A stretch of DNA of 64,000 nucleotides from Thermovenabulum sp049701175 (GTDB lineage: Bacteria > Bacillota > Thermosediminibacteria > Thermosediminibacterales > Thermosediminibacteraceae). Shown here one piece after another: positions 43,052 through 51,544 of the stretch. How positions within the stretch are numbered: position 1 is the stretch's first letter; each line of letters opens with the position of its first letter. The position numbers and the translations under genes are program-made. The stretch lies in assembly GCF_049701175.1 (NCBI RefSeq), contig NZ_JBNATW010000008.1, forward strand, positions 25,007-89,006, in the 5' to 3' direction. Below the pieces are notes generated by a model that was not told the origin of the DNA, searched no databases, and worked only from the letters and a program-made list of their open reading frames with translations.

Positions 43052-46028
43052 CCTTACCGAAAAAAGCCTCGAGGAATATGTCGAAGAGTGCCTTTTAAAA
43101 GGCGGATACCTAAAAGGCGACCCCAATGACTACAACAGGGAATACGCCATAGACACAGAAATGCTGTTTGATTTTCTGGAAGATACCCAGCCAAAGAAGA
43201 TGGAAAAGCTGAAAACAGTCTATCAAGACCAGTATAAAGCCAAAATCCTCTACCGCTTAAACCAGGAGCTTGCCAATAGAGGGACAATCGATGTTTTAAG
43301 GCACGGCATCAGGGACTACAATGCCCACCTTGACCTTGCCTATTTCAAGCCCGCAAGCAAACTGAACGCCGAAGCGTTGGAGCTTTACGGCAAAAACAGG
43401 GTCTCCGTCACAAGGCAGGTTCATTACAGCACGAAAGACGAAAAAAGCGTAGACATGGTGATTTTCATAAACGGCCTTCCCGTAGCAGTTCTGGAGCTTA
43501 AAAACCCCTTTACAGGGCAGTCATACGAGGACGCCATACGGCAGTATAAGAAGGACAGAAGCCCGAGCGAACTGCTTTTCCAGTTCAAGAAAAGAGCAGT
43601 GGTTTATTTTGCGGCAGATACCGATGAGGTATATATAACTACGAGAATTGCGGGTGATAAGACGGAATTCTTGCCCTTTAACAAGGGGAACAACGGTAGC
43701 AAAGGCAATCCCGAAAACTCCAACGGCTTTAAAACTGATTACCTCTGGAAAGAAATCCTCCAGAAGGACAGCTTGCTGGATATAGTCCAGAAGTTCATAT
43801 TCGTCAAGAAAGAGGAATACAAGGATGAAAAAGGCAACAAGAAAACAAAAGAAAAGCTTATATTCCCCCGCTACCACCAGCTCGATGCAGTGAGAAAACT
43901 CGAGCAGGATGCAAAAGAAAAAGGCACAGGACACAACTACCTCATCCAGCACAGTGCGGGTTCGGGGAAAACCAATACCATTTCCTGGCTTGCCCACCGC
44001 CTTGCAAACCTGCATGATGATAACGACAACCCCGTCTTTGACACCGTGGTGGTCATAACGGACAGGAGGGTGCTTGACAGGCAGCTTCAGGACAGCATCT
44101 ATCAGCTTGAACACAAGCACGGAGTAGTGCAGAAAATAGATAAAGATTCCAATCAGCTTGCCGAAGCCCTGAAGGGAGGAGCAAGGATTATTGTCTCTAC
44201 CCTGCAAAAATTTCCGTTTATCCTCGATAAAGTGGGGCAACTTGAGAAGAGAAAATATGCGGTTATTATTGATGAAGCACATTCAAGCACCACGGGAGAG
44301 AATATAAGTGTCTTAAAGGAAGTGCTGTCGGCTGAGTCTCTTGAAGAAGCTCAGCGCCTGGATGAGGAAGCCGAGAAGAAAGCTGGAGATCCCGACGATG
44401 CCATACTTGCAGTGTTGAAAAAAAGAGGTCCGCAGAAGAACATAAGCTTTTTTGCTTTCACGGCAACTCCGAAGCCAGAGACTCTGGAGATGTTCGGAAC
44501 AAGAGGTCCTGATGGCAAACCGCAGCCTTTCCACCTTTATACTATGAGGCAGGCCATAGAAGAAGGGTTTATCCTTGATGTTCTACAGCATTATGTTACT
44601 TACGAGATATACTACAAGATAGCAAAGAAAATAGAAGATGACCCTGCTTTTGACAAGGCAAAAGGGACAAAAGCTCTTACACGCTTTGTGAGCCTGCACC
44701 CGCACAACATCGCGCAGAAAACGGAAATTATGGTTGAGCATTTCCGCAATGTGACTATGAGGAAAATCGGCGGCAGGGCAAAAGCGATGGTGGTGACCAG
44801 CTCGAGGCTTCATGCGGTAAGGTATAAGCTGGCTTTTGACGAATACATAAAAAAGAAAGGCTATAAAGACATGAAAACATTAGTGGCTTTTACGGGGACG
44901 GTAAAGGATGGGGATGTTGAGTATACCGAGGCAGGCATGAACGGGTTTAAGGAAACGGAACTGCCCGACAGGTTCGACACTGACGAATACCAGGTGCTTC
45001 TGGTTGCGGAAAAGTACCAGACTGGCTTTGACCAGCCAATTCTTCATACGATGTATGTCGACAAAAAGCTTTCAGGAGTAAAAGCGGTTCAGACGCTGTC
45101 GAGGCTCAACAGGACTTATCCAGGCAAGACGGATACTTTTATTTTGGATTTTGTAAACAAAGCCGAAGACATACAGGAAGCGTTCAAGCCTTATTACAAC
45201 AAGACGATTGTTGAAGAAACGACAGATCCCAACTTGATATACGACCTGCAGACAAAACTGGACGAATACGGCGTATATCTGCCAGAAGAATTGTTGAACT
45301 TTGCCGAAATTTACTATAAGGAAACGACAAACAAAAGCCAGAGGCTTAATGCCATAGTGGACAGGGGAGTAAAAAGGCTTAAAGAGATGAAGCAGGAAGA
45401 TGAAAGCAAATACGAAATCTTCAAAAAGCAGGCGGAAAAGTTTATAAGGCTTTATACTTTTCTGCTTCAGATTACGCCTTTTGAGGATACCGAGCTTTTC
45501 AAGCTGTATCTTTACCTCACTTATTTATTGAAAAAACTTCCTAAAGGCAGTCATTCGCCGATAGATTTGACGGATAAAGTGGCATTAGAGTATTACACAA
45601 ACAAGAAGACCTTTGAAGGCAGTCTGTCACTTTCTCCAGAGGACGGAAATACTCCTCTTGCCCCTGCCAGATTTTCGGGGACAGGAGAGAAAAAGGAACA
45701 GAAAGAGCTGCTTTCTGAAATAATTGAAGAACTCAACAGGAGGCACGGCACTGACTTTTCGCCAGCTGACAGATTATCGATAGAACAGATTGTAGAAGAC
45801 TTCAATTCGGATTCTGAGATGGTTATAAAAGCCCAAACAAACACGCCAGAGGATTTCTGGTATGCATACGAAAAAGAGTTTATGAATAAAGTAATAAACA
45901 GGATGAATGAGAATCTAAAGTTTTTTACGAAGGTGATAGACGACTCTTTGTTTGCGAAAAGTTTAATGGAATTACTGTTTAAAAAGGTCTATGAAGAATT
46001 AAGAAAGCAGAACAAAAATGCTGGATAA
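43032..46028 (+). CDS. hsdR: Type I restriction enzyme subunit HsdR
   Basis: A 998-residue translocase/nuclease. The N-terminal nuclease domain has the PD-(D/E)xK pattern around VDMVIFINGLPVAVLELKNP near residue 140. The helicase core has Walker A SAGSGKTNT near residue 307, a DEAHSS box near residue 413, and FTATPKPETL after it. Length and order fit a full-size, apparently intact subunit that cuts unmodified DNA away from the recognition site. AAGGAGTGG precedes the ATG at 43032. The operon ends at the terminator just downstream. Confidence 0.96.
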   Translation: MPKTPIDLTEKSLEEYVEECLLKGGYLKGDPNDYNREYAIDTEMLFDFLEDTQPKKMEKLKTVYQDQYKAKILYRLNQELANRGTIDVLRHGIRDYNAHLDLAYFKPASKLNAEALELYGKNRVSVTRQVHYSTKDEKSVDMVIFINGLPVAVLELKNPFTGQSYEDAIRQYKKDRSPSELLFQFKKRAVVYFAADTDEVYITTRIAGDKTEFLPFNKGNNGSKGNPENSNGFKTDYLWKEILQKDSLLDIVQKFIFVKKEEYKDEKGNKKTKEKLIFPRYHQLDAVRKLEQDAKEKGTGHNYLIQHSAGSGKTNTISWLAHRLANLHDDNDNPVFDTVVVITDRRVLDRQLQDSIYQLEHKHGVVQKIDKDSNQLAEALKGGARIIVSTLQKFPFILDKVGQLEKRKYAVIIDEAHSSTTGENISVLKEVLSAESLEEAQRLDEEAEKKAGDPDDAILAVLKKRGPQKNISFFAFTATPKPETLEMFGTRGPDGKPQPFHLYTMRQAIEEGFILDVLQHYVTYEIYYKIAKKIEDDPAFDKAKGTKALTRFVSLHPHNIAQKTEIMVEHFRNVTMRKIGGRAKAMVVTSSRLHAVRYKLAFDEYIKKKGYKDMKTLVAFTGTVKDGDVEYTEAGMNGFKETELPDRFDTDEYQVLLVAEKYQTGFDQPILHTMYVDKKLSGVKAVQTLSRLNRTYPGKTDTFILDFVNKAEDIQEAFKPYYNKTIVEETTDPNLIYDLQTKLDEYGVYLPEELLNFAEIYYKETTNKSQRLNAIVDRGVKRLKEMKQEDESKYEIFKKQAEKFIRLYTFLLQITPFEDTELFKLYLYLTYLLKKLPKGSHSPIDLTDKVALEYYTNKKTFEGSLSLSPEDGNTPLAPARFSGTGEKKEQKELLSEIIEELNRRHGTDFSPADRLSIEQIVEDFNSDSEMVIKAQTNTPEDFWYAYEKEFMNKVINRMNENLKFFTKVIDDSLFAKSLMELLFKKVYEELRKQNKNAG

Positions 46029-46037
46029 AAATTCAGT

Positions 46038-46072
46038 AGCCCCACTTTTATAGTGGGGCTTTTGTTTTTTTT
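46038..46072 (+). terminator. Intrinsic terminator of the hsd operon
   Basis: AGCCCCACT / AGTGGGGCT around a 5-base loop, followed by TTTTGTTTTTTTT; ten bases after the hsdR stop. Confidence 0.9.
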
Positions 46073-46280
46073 GCAGACAAAGCGTTAATTGTGACTACAA
46101 TAAATCCTGCTTTGCGTTTTCATTCAGGTTATTGTGGTTCTTTTTTCACATTTTGAAGAAAATATAACGGATTTAAGTTGAGTGTGGTATTTATGAAAAG
46201 GCTTCTTTTGCTTGAAAAAGAAAAGAGATTGGCGTTACTTATATTTTGATTTTGATAGATATTTTTAAAGATGAAGCAGG

Positions 46281-46481
46281 ATGTTGGAAATTATGAGGAT
46301 AATCGAAGCAATAGCTAAGGCTATTGCCGAAGCTGGGGGAAGAACTTTTTTTGTTGGAGGCTGTGTCCGTGATTCTCTGCTCGGGTTGCCGAGCAAGGAT
46401 TACGATTATGTAGCGAAAAATACGATAATAAAGATTTGTATTGTTATCTTCAGAATCGACCTTACTAACCCAATAAAATAA
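46281..46481 (+). pseudogene. CCA-adding enzyme (tRNA nucleotidyltransferase) N-terminal fragment
   Basis: The first ~45 codons match the start of class II tRNA nucleotidyltransferase/poly(A) polymerase: GRTFFVGGCVRDSLLG and SKDYDY, the nucleotide-binding GG and metal-binding region. After that the sequence becomes unrelated (AKNTIIKICIVIF) and stops. Nothing downstream restores the family sequence, so this is a broken fragment, probably brought in or left behind with the island. No clear ribosome site is seen. Confidence 0.7.
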
Positions 46482-46486
46482 TTAAG

Positions 46487-46556
46487 CCAAAATTTTGGAA
46501 TTGGGTCAGACGAAAGAGAGGAAAGAAAAACAACTTAATAGATAACTTCTCCTTGA
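46487..46556 (+). repeat. Degenerate direct repeat R1 (rep module, left)
   Basis: Begins AATTTTGGAATTGGGTCAG and continues into a GGAAAGAAAAACAA..AGATAACTT tract. The same order of blocks occurs at R2 (46981) and R3 (49060). R1 is followed by GGAGTTGGGGGCGAG, which also has a counterpart after R3. Confidence 0.65.
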
Positions 46557-46805
46557 AAAATATGTTATTGATCATGTCATATAATTTATGGCAATATTTC
46601 TCATAGAAGGAGTTGGGGGCGAGTCGGCAAGTCGATTTGACAAAAAATTTTTTTACGAAAGATTATAGCTAAGACTGTTTTAAATGCTCATTTATTCGTT
46701 TTGTGCTTTTTCGATTTTAAAGGTAGAGTTTTTGTAAAATCGCGTATGAAGCATCTTACCCATAGATAACTTGGGCTGAAATTTCAAATTTTGTATGGTA
46801 GAATC

Positions 46806-46842
46806 CGAGCAGCTGTTAGCATGGGCAGCTGCTTTTTTTATT
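46806..46842 (+). terminator. Free-standing intrinsic terminator
   Basis: AGCAGCTG / CAGCTGCT arms with a 10-base loop, followed by TTTTTTTATTT. No protein gene ends before it, so it may end a small RNA or attenuate transcription toward rep. Confidence 0.7.
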
Positions 46843-46980
46843 TCCTGTATTTTTGAAAAGTAAGTTTACCCTGAAAAATTAACGGCAGGGGGAGTAAAAT
46901 TTGAGTTTTATCCTTATGATGTTCTAAAATGATAAGGAAAATCCTCTAAGTAAATTTTATTTTGCGGGCAAGCTTAAAAA

Positions 46981-47043
46981 CGAAATTTTGGAATCGGCTC
47001 TTGCAATAAAGCGGAATGAAAGACAAATTAAAAGATAACTTCA
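46981..47043 (+). repeat. Degenerate direct repeat R2
   Basis: CGAAATTTTGGAATCGGCTC then GAATGAAAGACAAATTAAAA and GATAACTT, matching R1 and R3 in order and spacing. Confidence 0.6.
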
Positions 47044-47091
47044 CACCTTATAAATGTCTATAAATTTTTGTTTAAGTATAAAACCTATATA

Positions 47092-47103
47092 AGTACTAGT
47101 ACT
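47092..47103. promoter_or_regulatory. Perfect palindrome upstream of rep
   Basis: AGTACTAGTACT, a 12-bp perfect palindrome 61 bases before the rep ATG. Possible operator or replication-control site. Confidence 0.4.
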
Positions 47104-47164
47104 CAAGGAAGGAAGTGTCGCTTTCCCGCCGCGCCCGCAAGTTTAAGGAAAGGAGGAGGATCCG

Positions 47165-47962
47165 ATGAGTCAGAATAAAAAGAATAAGGTTATAAAGATT
47201 GAACAGGTATCGGACGGATATAAAATCTTTTACGAAACGCCTCAAAAAAATTTGTTGGCTTATACAATTCACTACGGTTTGCTGAATTTTACTGAGAAAG
47301 AATTGGCAAACACAAATAAGATAGGCGATTATAATGCCGTTTATATTGAAGATTCAATTATTTACGCAAAGGACATGAGTCTATGGGAAAAATTGGTCTA
47401 TATAATGATCAAGTCATACTGCAACATAAACTACGAAGCATATCCTTCGATTGAGCTGTTGGAGAATGCGGCTGGCCATTCACACACAACTATAATTGAA
47501 GCAATCGACAAACTGGCAGAGAAAGGGACGATATTTGCAATTCGAAGCAGACGCAGAAACGGAACTGATCAGCGCTATATAAATAACTTGTACAAATTTA
47601 AAAAAGCAAATGATTCCGAATATTTAACTTATATTCCGCTGAATCTTGTTTTTTGTAGAAGTCTGAACATAAATTCAAAGATGCTGTATATATTTCTGCT
47701 TGCAAAAGCAAAAAATGGATACATGGTAACTGTGACAAAAGAGGAACTCAAAGAGTATTTATGCGTGCGCACATGGGACACTGTAAAGAAACATATAGAA
47801 ATTCTCCATCGTCTTGGGTTTATTTACACTTACTGTAATACGACAAAAGGGCCTGAAAAAGAGAAAGGGATTCGTTTTCTGCTGCGGCGCATTTGCCCGA
47901 AAGAATTAATGATTACAGATGAAGACATCGAGAATATTATTGGAACGGAGGCGGTATCTTGA
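47165..47962 (+). CDS. Replication-initiator-like helix-turn-helix protein
   Basis: A 265-residue protein. A helix-turn-helix segment (YPSIELLENAAGHSHTTIIEAIDKLAEKG) near residues 96-125 resembles the HTH_36/RepA N-terminal type of plasmid and phage initiators, and a second winged-helix-like segment (TKEELKEYLCVRTWDTVKKHIEILHRLGFI) lies near residues 198-228. Two such domains in series are common in replication proteins. AAAGGAGGAGG precedes the ATG. The stop overlaps the primase start by four bases, so the two are probably made together. The initiator role is an inference from domains and the primase partner. Confidence 0.6.
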   Translation: MSQNKKNKVIKIEQVSDGYKIFYETPQKNLLAYTIHYGLLNFTEKELANTNKIGDYNAVYIEDSIIYAKDMSLWEKLVYIMIKSYCNINYEAYPSIELLENAAGHSHTTIIEAIDKLAEKGTIFAIRSRRRNGTDQRYINNLYKFKKANDSEYLTYIPLNLVFCRSLNINSKMLYIFLLAKAKNGYMVTVTKEELKEYLCVRTWDTVKKHIEILHRLGFIYTYCNTTKGPEKEKGIRFLLRRICPKELMITDEDIENIIGTEAVS

Positions 47963-49062
47963 TTTCAAAAAGAATTGAGCGGACGGTGATAAGAAATACA
48001 AATGTAATTGAATTGCTTGATGATTTAGATGTCAGTTACAAAAGATATGGTGATGAAGTAAGGATTGTTTGCCCTTTTCACCAAAATGCAAACGGTTATA
48101 ACCTTTCAATAAATGTAGAAAAGAGGGTTTTCTGCTGTTTTAGTCACGGTTGCGAAAAGAACGGTTACAACCTGGTTGATCTTGTTATGCGAATAATGAA
48201 AACAGACGACAGGGAAAGAGCAATCAGGTATATGGCAAGCTTGGCAAATTTGGAAATAGATTTGTTATGCCGAAATATTACCAAGTATAGTTATAAGAAT
48301 AAAAAAGGATTATTATCGTTCAAGGACAGCACTCTTTCATTCATAAAGGAATATAGAACAGTTGAAGCAGAAGATGAATCTGCTGTATATAAAGAATCGC
48401 AAATTCGCGAATGGCATAATGCATTATTAGAGAGTAAATATCCTCTCCGTTATCTTACTGAAGAACGCAAGCTTACTGATTGGGACATCGAGAATTTTTG
48501 GATTGGCTTTGATCCCGAAGAAGAAGATATTATTTTCCCTGTTTATTCTACAGATGGAAAACTGAAGGCGGTTGTAAGACGCACATTGTCAGAGGAAAAG
48601 GCTGAGTATTTTGGTAAATATAAAGTTATAGGTGCAAAAAGTGAATGCCTTTACGGGTTATATGAAGCACAAGGCGAAGGTTATGATTTGAGCAAAATTA
48701 TACTTGTTGAGGGTGTTTTTGATGCGATAGCACTTCACCGTATGGGATATACTGCGGTAGCACTTTTAGGCACTTCAATTTCTAAATATCAGTTGAAATT
48801 ACTGTATGAACTATCGCCTGCTGAGATAATTCTGTGTCTTGATAATGACAGCTGCAAAGGTGAAGATGAAGATTCGGGGAAAAACGGAGTGATCAGGAGT
48901 ATTAATCAGTTTTCAAAAGCGGGTTTTAACCTTGACGAGATTAGTGTTATCCAGCTTTCTGGATATCAGGATCCTGACGAAGTTCCCGAAAAGGAATTCA
49001 GAAAAATGTATGAAAATAGAATATCAGCAATTGATTTTTATCTTATGCAACAAATAAGGTAA
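47959..49062 (+). CDS. DnaG-like primase (CHC2 zinc finger and Toprim)
   Basis: A 367-residue primase-like protein, shorter than chromosomal DnaG. The N-terminal zinc finger is VCPFHQNANGYNLSINVEKR with the downstream VFCCFSHGCEKNG cysteines. The Toprim catalytic core is visible as LVEGVFDAIALHRMG near residue 252 and LCLDNDSCKGEDEDSGKNG near residue 293 (the DxD metal site). It lacks the C-terminal helicase-binding domain of DnaG. The TTG start overlaps the preceding gene. Together the pair looks like the replication unit of a plasmid, phage or integrative element. Confidence 0.85.
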   Translation: MISKRIERTVIRNTNVIELLDDLDVSYKRYGDEVRIVCPFHQNANGYNLSINVEKRVFCCFSHGCEKNGYNLVDLVMRIMKTDDRERAIRYMASLANLEIDLLCRNITKYSYKNKKGLLSFKDSTLSFIKEYRTVEAEDESAVYKESQIREWHNALLESKYPLRYLTEERKLTDWDIENFWIGFDPEEEDIIFPVYSTDGKLKAVVRRTLSEEKAEYFGKYKVIGAKSECLYGLYEAQGEGYDLSKIILVEGVFDAIALHRMGYTAVALLGTSISKYQLKLLYELSPAEIILCLDNDSCKGEDEDSGKNGVIRSINQFSKAGFNLDEISVIQLSGYQDPDEVPEKEFRKMYENRISAIDFYLMQQIR

Positions 49063-49122
49063 TTTTGGAATCGGTTCAGGTGGGAAAGTGGAAGGAAAAA
49101 TAAATAACAAGATAATTTCTCA
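49060..49122 (+). repeat. Degenerate direct repeat R3 (rep module, right)
   Basis: Begins at the primase stop codon: TAATTTTGGAATCGGTTCAG, then GGAAGGAAAAATAAATAACA and AGATAATTTCTC. It matches R1 and R2, and the following GGGAGTTGTGGGTGGGCG matches the sequence after R1. Confidence 0.65.
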
Positions 49123-49316
49123 TTTCAACTACTTCTCAAAGAGGGAGTTGTGGGTGGGCGAAACGGCTTGCCGTAAAGAGCTGGGCATATACATTTGTTA
49201 CAAAGGAGAAAATGAGCTTTTTCCAGCATCAATCTTGCCAAGCACTAAAAAAGATGATAAGATGTAAGCGAGGAAAAACCTGGAAAGAAAAAGCAAGTAA
49301 GACAGGAGGGCTATAG

Positions 49317-49529
49317 ATGAAAGTAATCTACGAAAAGTTCGTTTACTCCCCTCGCAGGGGAGCGTTTTGGATATATGTTGTTCAATTTAGCTTTTGGCGA
49401 GGTGAGGTTATGCTTGCAGTGCCGAGCGGCAGCGGAAAACGCTTAGTCTGGCATAAGCGGTATTATTTCCCGTGTGCCGCACCTCTCCTTACAATTTCGG
49501 TTCGCCTCGCGGAATCGTTCGCACTATAG
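49317..49529 (+). CDS. Small open reading frame with strong ribosome site, doubtful
   Basis: A 70-codon frame starting ATG 49317, seven bases after AGGAGGG, and ending just before a terminator. The translation is rich in aromatic and basic residues and matches no family I recognise. The same DNA can fold into several stable stems, so the frame may be coincidental to a structured RNA. A real small protein cannot be excluded. Confidence 0.3.
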   Translation: MKVIYEKFVYSPRRGAFWIYVVQFSFWRGEVMLAVPSGSGKRLVWHKRYYFPCAAPLLTISVRLAESFAL

Positions 49530-49558
49530 GAGCCCTGTTTCTGCAGGGCTTTTTATTT
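49346..49558 (+). ncRNA. Candidate structured RNA ending in a terminator
   Basis: Stems visible by eye: CTCCCC/GGGGAG (49346-49362), an outer GGCGAGGTG (49396-49404) with CACCTCTCC (49480-49488), enclosing TGCCG/CGGCA (49420-49431) and GCTTA/TAAGC (49441-49458), and the final terminator. The GC content is well above the surrounding DNA. I cannot match it to a named RNA class. Confidence 0.4.
49530..49558 (+). terminator. Intrinsic terminator
   Basis: AGCCCTG / CAGGGCT stem with a short loop, followed by TTTTTATTTTG. Confidence 0.85.
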
Positions 49559-49740
49559 TGCTGCAGAGCGGAGGATGGAAGAGAAAAGATGAAAAAAAGC
49601 AGAATAAAGATGGTTTTATTTTTGTATTAGGATGGTGTTTGGGAAGTAAAAATAAAACAAGCAAGGGCGAAAATCGTTTTCCCTCTTAGGTTTTCGCAAA
49701 GAGCCTAACGCTGGTAACTTTAAAAACACAACAAAAAAGT

Positions 49741-49804
49741 TACTACATTACTACAATACTACATTGCTACATTACTACATTACTACATTATTACATTACT
49801 ACAA
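49741..49804. repeat. Array of eight 8-bp units (TACTACAT)
   Basis: Eight adjacent octamers: five TACTACAT or TACTACAA-type exact units and three with one change (TGCTACAT, TATTACAT). It lies 680 bases after the primase gene. It could be an iteron-like origin element or a simple slippage repeat. Confidence 0.85.
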
Positions 49805-50101
49805 TTAATGCGTCGCTGTAAGAGTAACAAGAACGGCATTTTAAAAACCAAATACAAATACTGTTTCTGCAAAAGAAAAGGCACAAAATCAAGAGATACA
49901 AAGTCTATGAGAGTTATGACAAGCATCTCGCTTTCTTTGTTTTTGAAAACAAAAAACCCCGCAAGAAATCGAGGCATGATAGTAACAAGCAGTGCTGTTT
50001 TAGAATTTTCAAAACAGCCGTCGCCAATTCTGCCAAGTCACGGCATCGGGGGATTATGCTCGTTTCATGAAGTTGTTTAAAGTGCGGAGCACCCTGATGT
50101 T

Positions 50102-50239
50102 CTATTTGTTTGGAATCGATAAGCATTTTAGTGATTTTTGTAATTTTTTGCCCAAGGTTATTATAACTTTTTCTGAGGGAATATACCCGTTACCAAATAC
50201 GATTATTAGCCAGTGCCGAGTTTCCATTCCTAAAGCCAT
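50102..50239 (-). pseudogene. Four-helix-bundle protein, decayed C-terminal fragment
   Basis: Read on the minus strand, 45 codons give METRHWLIIVFGNGYIPSEK..LGKKLQKSLKCL, which lines up with ASETRHWLITALDNKYISQEDYNKLEQKTIEIIRMLIG of the intact proteins at 37777 and 58281. The first half of the gene is gone. The adjoining terminator-like hairpin (50251-50289) also corresponds to the intact modules, so this is a third, eroded copy. Confidence 0.65.
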
Positions 50240-50250
50240 AAAAATAAAAG

Positions 50251-50289
50251 CCTCTGCATAAGGATAAAGTGTATGTAGAGGTTTTTTAT
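50251..50289 (+). terminator. Module-type terminator hairpin, third copy
   Basis: CCTCTGCATA / TATGTAGAGG (one G-U pair) followed by TTTTTTATTTTT; corresponds to 38326-38371 and 58812-58857 with a changed stem and loop. Confidence 0.6.
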
Positions 50290-50409
50290 TTTTAAATGTG
50301 TAATTACGATTTTAAAATTGAAACGCTAAAAACGAAATCTTTTTAAAAACTTTTCGTTTTTAAAATCGAAACCTGAAAACTTATCGGAAAAGTAATTGTA
50401 ATTCAGAAA

Positions 50410-50698
50410 GATTGCCTGTGGCGTAAATTTCACCCTTTAAAAACGCTCTAAATCCAGTAAAATCAAAGCTTCCATGGATTGGGGGTTGTCGGGGGGAAGA
50501 TAACATAATAATGTAAAAACAAAAGGATTAGCCATTAACACGAAGTAGTAATATAAATTGATTCCCTATTTTAAAGGTGCTTTGAAGCCAGTAAAATTGC
50601 CTATGGCGTAAATTTTGCCCTTTAAAAGTGCCTTCAACCCAGTAAAATCAAGGGTTTCAGAAGTTGAGGATATGTGGGGGAAAGATAACAATAATGAG
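50410..50698 (+). repeat. Two ~100-bp direct repeats with a 34-bp sub-repeat
   Basis: 50410-50513 and 50596-50698 both run GATTGCCTRTGGCGTAAATTT, then a CCCTTTAAAA..CCAGTAAAATC block, then GGGGGAAGATAACA-type sequence. The block TTTAAA..GC..CCAGTAAAAT occurs a third time at 50568-50602. No coding content is seen. Confidence 0.8.
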
Positions 50699-51254
50699 AG
50701 AGGCCACATTAATTTATATTGTCCAAAAATCAAAATAGAAAGCTTAGAAGTTGAGCATAAAGAACAAGAGTAGGAATATGAAATGAGATTTTAGAAACAA
50801 ATAGCCTTTTGCATTTGCTTCAAAAAAAACTCTTTTGAACACTTCCAAAGAGGAAAAATATTAGAATAAGTTTGTGATAAAATTTAAAAAATGTTACAAA
50901 GCAAAAAGCTTGAGACATAAAAATCTTGATTTTTAATAAGATATTTGATTTAATATGTTTTTGAAAACGAAATGGGGTTTTGCGAGATGACCAGGTTTTT
51001 GAAAACCTCCTTCTTTTTCTTTTTGCTTTACACATTGTATGTTTTGAAGGAGCGATTTTTGCTCCTTCTATATTTTTAAAAACGAATAACGATTTTAAAA
51101 TCGGACAGCTACATATATATGAAAATTTCGAAATAGGATAAAAGGTGCTTTTGCTCATTTGGTTTGTGCGCTATAATGTATCCATCCATATTTGGCATAT
51201 TTGAGTCAGGGGTGGTGTATTTAAAATTGAAATAGGAAAAATGCAATTGTATAT

Positions 51255-51510
51255 GTCATTTATACCTTTTCCGCATGCGAAAAAAGTGGTTCTTTTGAGA
51301 GAGTGTTAAGGGAAAAGGTTTAAGGTTCAAGTGGTATTGAACAAGATGAGGGATAAGTGGTGAAGCTTTGAGGGAAGCGTCCTTTATGCCACTTATCCCT
51401 TTTTCCTTTTATCCTTGACCCTGCCCTTCTTTCGGAACAACTTTTTTCATACAAAATTTCCTCCCACAAAATCCCATGTAGATTTTACGCGGGTTGGAGG
51501 GCAGTGGAAG
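51255..51510 (+). repeat. Hairpin repeat, copy B
   Basis: Same element as at 36807: CCGCATGCGAAAAAAGTGG, GTGTTAAGGGAAAAGG, and the 12-bp stem AGGGATAAGTGG (51349-51360) / CCACTTATCCCT (51389-51400) followed by TTTTTCC. Sequence after it (51462-51505) matches 37083-37140 of copy A. The small module genes do not follow it. Confidence 0.85.
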
Positions 51511-51544
51511 AGTTTTTTTAAATTTTTTTAAAGTAATAGTTTTC

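Larger units (their letters stand above)
46482..47164. other. Non-coding region upstream of the rep gene
   Basis: This 680-base gap contains degenerate repeats R1 (46487-46556) and R2 (46981-47043), a free-standing terminator (46806-46842), and a 12-bp palindrome 62 bases before the rep gene. The stretch 46600-46805 before the terminator could encode a small RNA. No credible open reading frame is seen. Confidence 0.5.
49559..51254. other. 1.7-kb repeat-rich non-coding region
   Basis: No gene with a convincing ribosome site and family match is seen. The region holds the octamer array, a decayed four-helix-bundle fragment, a module-type terminator, palindromes GTTTTTGAAAAC (49939, 50957), GGTTTTTGAAAACC (50994-51007) and TTTTTAAAAACGAA (51073-51086), and two ~100-bp direct repeats. 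A promoter-like TATAAT is at 51172-51177, reading toward hairpin repeat copy B. Confidence 0.5.

Noticed and set aside
43521..44282. 253-codon open frame opposite hsdR
   Set aside because: Shadow of hsdR; the sense strand has all the helicase and nuclease motifs.
39035..46028. BREX, DISARM or other extended defence island around hsd
   Set aside because: Only HsdM, HsdS and HsdR plus an RHH protein are present; no PglX/PglZ, helicase or other defence genes.
49346..49558. Guide-type RNA of an IscB/TnpB-like nuclease
   Set aside because: No such nuclease gene is in the neighbourhood, and I cannot match the structure to a known class.
49741..49804. Possible CRISPR or coding repeat
   Set aside because: An 8-bp period without spacers; not CRISPR, and the frame has no ribosome site.
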